In this document: one piece after another, positions 60,429 through 64,000 of the stretch
Layout: every line of letters starts with the position of its first letter
Position numbering within the stretch: position 1 is the first letter of the stretch
From: Halorubrum sp. Hd13
GTDB taxonomy: Archaea; Halobacteriota; Halobacteria; Halobacteriales; Haloferacaceae
Length of the DNA: 64,000 nucleotides
Direction of reading: 5' to 3'
Assembly (NCBI RefSeq): GCF_002252755.1
Contig: NZ_NHOY01000005.1
Location: forward strand, 1-64,000
Notes under the pieces: generated by a model
Database searches by the model: none
Told to the model about the DNA's origin: nothing
What the model saw: the letters and a program-made list of their open reading frames with translations, nothing else
Translations under genes and position numbers: made by a program

Positions 60429-61070
60429 ATGCACTCACGACGAGCCGACCGGATCCGCGAGGGCGGGGTCGTCGCGATCCTCCGCGGCGTGGACCCGGAC
60501 GCGGCGATCGACGTGGCGGACGCGGTCGTCGACGGCGGCGTCACGGCGCTCGAAGTGACCGCGGACACGCCGGCCGTCACGGAGACGATCGGCGCGCTCG
60601 CCGACCGGTTCGACGACGTCCTCGTCGGCGCCGGGACGGTCCTCGACGCGGAGACCGCCCGGGCGGTCCAGCTCGCGGGCGCCCAGTTCCTCGTCACGCC
60701 GACGGTCGACGCCGGCGTGATCGAGACCGCGAACCGCTACGGGACGCCGGTCGCGACCGGCGCGTTCACGCCGACGGAGGCCCTCCGCGCGTCCGAGGCC
60801 GGCGCCGACTTCGTGAAGGTGTTCCCGGCCGCGACCGGCGGACCCGAACACGTCGCGGCCCTCGGCGGCCCGCTCCCGCAGATCCCCCTGGTGCCCACCG
60901 GCGGGGTCGGCCCCGCGAACGCCGGCGACTACGTCGAGGCCGGCGCCGTCGCCGTCGGGGTCGGCAGCGCGATCGTCGACGACGACGCCGTCGCGAACGG
61001 GGAGTTCGAGCGCATCGCGGAGAACGCGCGCCGGACGGTCGACGCGGTCGCGGCGGCCAGAGAGCGGTAG
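60429..61070 (+). CDS. kdgA: 2-keto-3-deoxy-6-phosphogluconate/galactonate aldolase
   Basis: A 213-residue class I aldolase of the KDPG/KHG family. The Schiff-base Lys is in ADFVKVFPAA, the phosphate/carboxylate loop is GGVGPANAGDYVEAGA, and the opening GVVAILRGVDPDAA is standard. It cleaves a 2-keto-3-deoxy-6-phospho sugar acid to pyruvate and glyceraldehyde-3-phosphate. With the divergent dehydratase it forms the core of a sugar-acid route; a kinase for the intermediate is not seen in the window. Confidence 0.9.
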   Translation: MHSRRADRIREGGVVAILRGVDPDAAIDVADAVVDGGVTALEVTADTPAVTETIGALADRFDDVLVGAGTVLDAETARAVQLAGAQFLVTPTVDAGVIETANRYGTPVATGAFTPTEALRASEAGADFVKVFPAATGGPEHVAALGGPLPQIPLVPTGGVGPANAGDYVEAGAVAVGVGSAIVDDDAVANGEFERIAENARRTVDAVAAARER

Positions 61071-61085
61071 TCGGCCGGTCGCGAG

Positions 61086-61709
61086 TCAGTCGCCGTCCGC
61101 CGCGGCGTCTCCGGTCTCGCAGCCGCAGCCGCCGCGCCGGATGAGCTCGCTGACAGGCGCGTCAGCCCCGCAGTGGGGACAGACGGCCCGCACGTCGACG
61201 AGGACATCGTAGTCGTCTCGGTCGAGCTCGTCGGCGTTCGCGAGCGACGAGATCGCCGACTCGCTGACCGCCGAGAGCCGCCCCTGCAGCTTCTCGATCG
61301 TCTGGATCTTCCGTTCGACGCGGCCCTCATCGTCGGTCGGGAGGCTCGCTCCGCGGTCCTCGGTGAGGTACGTGTGGATCGCCTGGTGCGTGACGAAGTC
61401 CCCCGTCAGCTCGTCGACGTCCACGCCCTTGCGTTCGAGCCGCCGTCGCGCCCGAGTCACTTCCGAGCCGGTCCCGTCCTGCAGCGCCTCGTACGTGCTC
61501 GATATCTCGACGTCGAGCGACGGGTTGGCGGTCTCGCGGACCGCCGCCGTCAACACCGCCTCGTTGAACTCGTCGGCGAGATCCCGCAGGCTCGTGCGCT
61601 CGCCCGTCTCGCCCGTCCACTCGGCCTCGAGCGTCGGCCCCATCTCGTCGAGGTCGTACGCCTCGATCACTCGGCCGACCTTCGTGTTCGGTCCGTCCTC
61701 GCCGGTCAT
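61086..61709 (-). CDS. rdfA: Rod-determining factor RdfA
   Basis: A 207-residue haloarchaeal protein. KVGRVIEAYDLDEMGPTLEAEWT is the characteristic N-terminus and a C-terminal zinc site is formed by CPHCGA and GGCGCE. In Haloferax this family is needed for rod-shaped cells and lies next to the SMC-related gene, as here. Gene order and separation (99 bp) agree with that known pair. Confidence 0.88.
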   Translation of the reverse strand: MTGEDGPNTKVGRVIEAYDLDEMGPTLEAEWTGETGERTSLRDLADEFNEAVLTAAVRETANPSLDVEISSTYEALQDGTGSEVTRARRRLERKGVDVDELTGDFVTHQAIHTYLTEDRGASLPTDDEGRVERKIQTIEKLQGRLSAVSESAISSLANADELDRDDYDVLVDVRAVCPHCGADAPVSELIRRGGCGCETGDAAADGD

Positions 61710-61808
61710 ACCGATCGATCGAGGGGTAGCGTTACAAGGGTATCGGTGTCACGCCGCGTTCCGGCACCGGACGGCGCCGGTTCCGAACCGATCAGTGGCG
61801 GTCCGGAG

Positions 61809-63776
61809 TCACTCGATCTGCTCGACGTACGCGTACTCGTCGGGGAGCGCGGCGGCGTCCTCGGGGAGCAGCGCGGCCACGAGGTAGTCGGCGTGGTCGC
61901 GGAAGTAGTCGACCACGCGGGCGATGCGGTCCGAGTCGATCGCCTCCAGCGAGTCGAGGATGATGAACGGCACCGTCTCGTGGACGTCGTGAACCAGGTA
62001 TCCCGCCAGGGCGAACACCAGTCCGGTCACCTCGCGCTCGCTCTCGGAGAGGTGGTCGACGGTGTCCTCGTACGCCGCGCCGTCGGGAGACGAGCGGACG
62101 ATGTGGAGGTCGAACCGCGTCTGCGTGACCTTCTGCCGCCCCTCGCGCACGTCGGTCTCGCGGCGCTCGATCCAGATCCGGTCGAGGTTCTCGTACTCGA
62201 GGATGTCGAGGACGGTCGCCATGTGTTCGTTGAACTCCTCGACGGCGCTCTCCTCCAGCCGGTCGACCCGCGTTCGCAGCTCCGTCAGCCGGTCCGCGAC
62301 CGCCTCCCGCTCGGCTTCGAGATCCTCGCGGCGCTCGATCGCCTCCTCCCGCTCGTCGATCTGCGCTTCGATCTCCTCGATCTCGTCCTCTAGCCGCCCG
62401 ATCCGGAGTTCGATCTCGTTGGCCTCGCGGTGGCGCTCCAGCGCCTCGTTGTGACCGTCCACGTCGATCGACTCGGCCTCCGCCTCCAGCTCCTCGATAT
62501 CCGACTCCTTCGACTCGATCCGCGATTCGAGGTCGGCGATTCGAGACTCCGTCGCCTCTATCTCCGAGTGGACCGTATCGAGCCGCTCCTCGGCGCGCTC
62601 GACCTCGCGTTCCGCCTCGCGCAGCGCGGACTGTCGGTCGGTGAGCTCCTGGATCTCCGAGCGCAGCGAGCTGCGCTCGTCGAGCCGCTCCGACCGCAGG
62701 TCCCGGAGGCGGTCGAGCGTCGTCTCGATCTGTTCGGTCTCGACCTCGGAGCCGCAAGTCCAACACGTCGTCCGGTCGTCGCCGGTCAGCGCGTCGGTCG
62801 GACTGTCGCCGGCCCGGGACGCCCCGTCGGCGTCGGCCGCGCCGTCGCCGCTCCGACCGACGTCGATGGCGGGCGCCGACCCGTCGAGCATGTCCTCGTT
62901 GAAGTTGATGACGCTGCCGAGCTCGTTGATCGCGTCGTCGAGCGACCGCTGGCGGCGGCGCAGCTCGTCGACGCGTCCGGCGAGCTGATCGGGGCTCTCC
63001 TCCGGCTCCTGTGCCGACTCGATCGTCTGCCGGAGCTCGTCCCGCTCCGCCTTCAGCTCCGTCAGCGTCGACCGCTCGGTCTCGAGGTCGAACTCGAGGT
63101 CGTCGAGCTCCGAGCGAGCGTCGCGAACGCGCTGGAACGCCTCCTCGAGCTCCCGCTTCCGGGTGCGGCTCTCCTCGACGCCGGCGTCGAGGTCGTTCAG
63201 CTCCTCCCTGACCGCTTCGAGCTCCGCCTCGGCGTCGTCGAGGGCCGACCGCTTCTCCCGGAGCTCGGCCTCGAGCTCGGGGAGGTCCCGTTCGAGCCCG
63301 TCGAGTCGGTCGATCTCGGATTCGATCTCGGACCGCTCCTGTTTGCACTCCCGGATCTCGGCGTCGATCGAGTCGGTGTCGATCGGGCGCATGATGATCT
63401 CCTGGAGGTCGTCGCCGCGCGCGACGGCCCGACGCGCCTCGTTGTTCTCTAACAGGAACGCGAACAGGTCCGCGAGCTCCGGGTCGTCGAGGTACGGGTC
63501 GCCGCCGAACGCGACCGAGTCGCCGCGTCTCGTCAGCGTCCGGGTGTACGTCTCGTCCCCGACTTCGAGGGTCACAGCGCCCTCGTCTGCGTCGCCCTTC
63601 AACGAGCTCCGACGACTCCCGAGCCCGGCCATCAGCGCCTGCAGGAAGGATGTCCGGTTCGTCGCGTTTCGCCCGGCCAACACCGAGACCCCCTCGGGGA
63701 GGGTCACGGACGCCTCGTCGATGCCGCCAACGTTTCGAACGTCGACGCGCACGACCGATTGAGAGGTCTGAACCAT
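61809..63776 (-). CDS. Archaea-specific SMC-related protein with zinc hook
   Basis: A 655-residue SMC/Rad50-like protein. The N-terminal ATP-binding half starts VDVRNVGGIDEASVTLPEGV; two long coiled-coil arms flank a zinc hook (CWTCGSEV, about residue 337); the C-terminal half has HLSESEREVTGLVFALAGY (signature) and PFIILDSLEAID (Walker B). The Walker A loop reads AGRNATNRTSFL and lacks the usual GK-S/T lysine. It is upstream of rdfA, matching the known haloarchaeal pair affecting cell shape or chromosome organisation. Confidence 0.88.
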   Translation of the reverse strand: MVQTSQSVVRVDVRNVGGIDEASVTLPEGVSVLAGRNATNRTSFLQALMAGLGSRRSSLKGDADEGAVTLEVGDETYTRTLTRRGDSVAFGGDPYLDDPELADLFAFLLENNEARRAVARGDDLQEIIMRPIDTDSIDAEIRECKQERSEIESEIDRLDGLERDLPELEAELREKRSALDDAEAELEAVREELNDLDAGVEESRTRKRELEEAFQRVRDARSELDDLEFDLETERSTLTELKAERDELRQTIESAQEPEESPDQLAGRVDELRRRQRSLDDAINELGSVINFNEDMLDGSAPAIDVGRSGDGAADADGASRAGDSPTDALTGDDRTTCWTCGSEVETEQIETTLDRLRDLRSERLDERSSLRSEIQELTDRQSALREAEREVERAEERLDTVHSEIEATESRIADLESRIESKESDIEELEAEAESIDVDGHNEALERHREANEIELRIGRLEDEIEEIEAQIDEREEAIERREDLEAEREAVADRLTELRTRVDRLEESAVEEFNEHMATVLDILEYENLDRIWIERRETDVREGRQKVTQTRFDLHIVRSSPDGAAYEDTVDHLSESEREVTGLVFALAGYLVHDVHETVPFIILDSLEAIDSDRIARVVDYFRDHADYLVAALLPEDAAALPDEYAYVEQIE

Positions 63777-63818
63777 CGGTTATCTTACTCAATCCTCTCA
63801 CGGACTTAAATCTATCTT

Positions 63819-64000
63819 TCAATCGCCGCCGTCTCCGGTTTCGTGCGGCGTCGGCGCGACGAACCGGCCGTCGTCGAACTCGATCGGGCTCGGCTCCGCG
63901 AGGACCCGCAGGTCGTCGCGTTCGCGCGCCTCCTCGACGAGCGCCGGAGAGGCGTACAGCCGGCCGAGCCGCATCGTGTCCGTCGCCCGAAGCACGCGGG
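63819..64000 (-). CDS. C-terminal part of a conserved haloarchaeal protein (cut by window edge)
   Basis: The last 59 codons of a minus-strand gene that enters from the right. They read MRLGRLYASPALVEEARERD, then LRVLAEPSPIEFDDGRFVAP, and end in GDGGD. Composition is normal for the genome. The gene ends 42 bp before the SMC-related gene and points in the same direction, so it may be its operon partner. The product was not recognised. Confidence 0.7.
   Translation of the reverse strand, partial: RVLRATDTMRLGRLYASPALVEEARERDDLRVLAEPSPIEFDDGRFVAPTPHETGDGGD

Noticed and set aside
61792-63822. 676-codon frame overlapping the SMC-related gene in a second minus frame
   Set aside because: Almost entirely Arg/Gly-rich; the in-frame SMC-related protein has coiled coils and a zinc hook in the right order.

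Overview
The window is chromosomal DNA from a haloarchaeon (class Halobacteria). The signs are high GC, acidic deduced proteins, Tat and lipobox export signals, leaderless promoters with a TATA-like element about 26 nt before the start codon, and haloarchaeal markers such as the RdfA/SMC-related pair, a DUF5789 protein and an IS1341-type right end. The genus cannot be fixed from this sequence; a Halorubrum-like organism is plausible.

Left third (about 1-21 kb). After a small acetyltransferase gene comes a large catabolic block. A nine-gene leftward run (12802 down to 1103) encodes a PotABCD-type uptake system, two aldehyde dehydrogenases, a saccharopine/lysine-6-dehydrogenase-like enzyme, a CoA-acylating semialdehyde dehydrogenase and an amidohydrolase. 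A divergent rightward run (12981-17051) encodes an Lrp-type regulator, a cysteine-free arginine-deiminase-like protein, a class III aminotransferase and a FAD amine oxidase. Together they look like import and oxidation of a polyamine or basic amino acid to acyl-CoA. Two PH-domain membrane proteins, MsrA and a FAD monooxygenase follow.

Middle (about 21-42.7 kb). The 23-29 kb part is a lower-GC accessory segment with an integrase fragment, two CPBP membrane proteases, an orphan IS1341 (TnpB-type) right end and a SelO gene; an 18-bp imperfect inverted repeat brackets it. It is followed by housekeeping and accessory genes: RNase HI, a beta-helix protein, an HprK-like ATPase, an amidase, a CBS protein, an ArsR-ArsM arsenic pair, a glycosyltransferase, an orphan TrpB, GNAT, FKBP and a threonine-synthase-like enzyme.

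The 42.7-55.5 kb island is the most remarkable region. The last 134 bp of the threonine-synthase-like gene are duplicated in direct orientation 12,742 bp downstream. Between the copies lie three very large exported proteins: a 2095-aa protein with malectin domains, a sugar-dehydrogenase beta-propeller and a C-terminal dockerin; an 815-aa protein with two cohesin-like domains, a PKD domain, CARDB repeats and its own dockerin; and an 829-aa protein with two cohesin-like domains and Asp-rich linkers. This looks like a self-contained archaeal cohesin-dockerin surface complex, analogous in logic to a cellulosome but built around a sugar oxidase.

Right end (55.5-64 kb). It holds a truncated E1-beta remnant with a lipoyl-domain protein, a PD-(D/E)XK-like protein, a sugar-acid cluster (SDR dehydrogenase, galactonate-type dehydratase, KDPG-type aldolase), and the cell-shape pair RdfA and SMC-related protein. 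A sugar oxidised outside the cell by the island could feed the sugar-acid cluster, but that link is inference.
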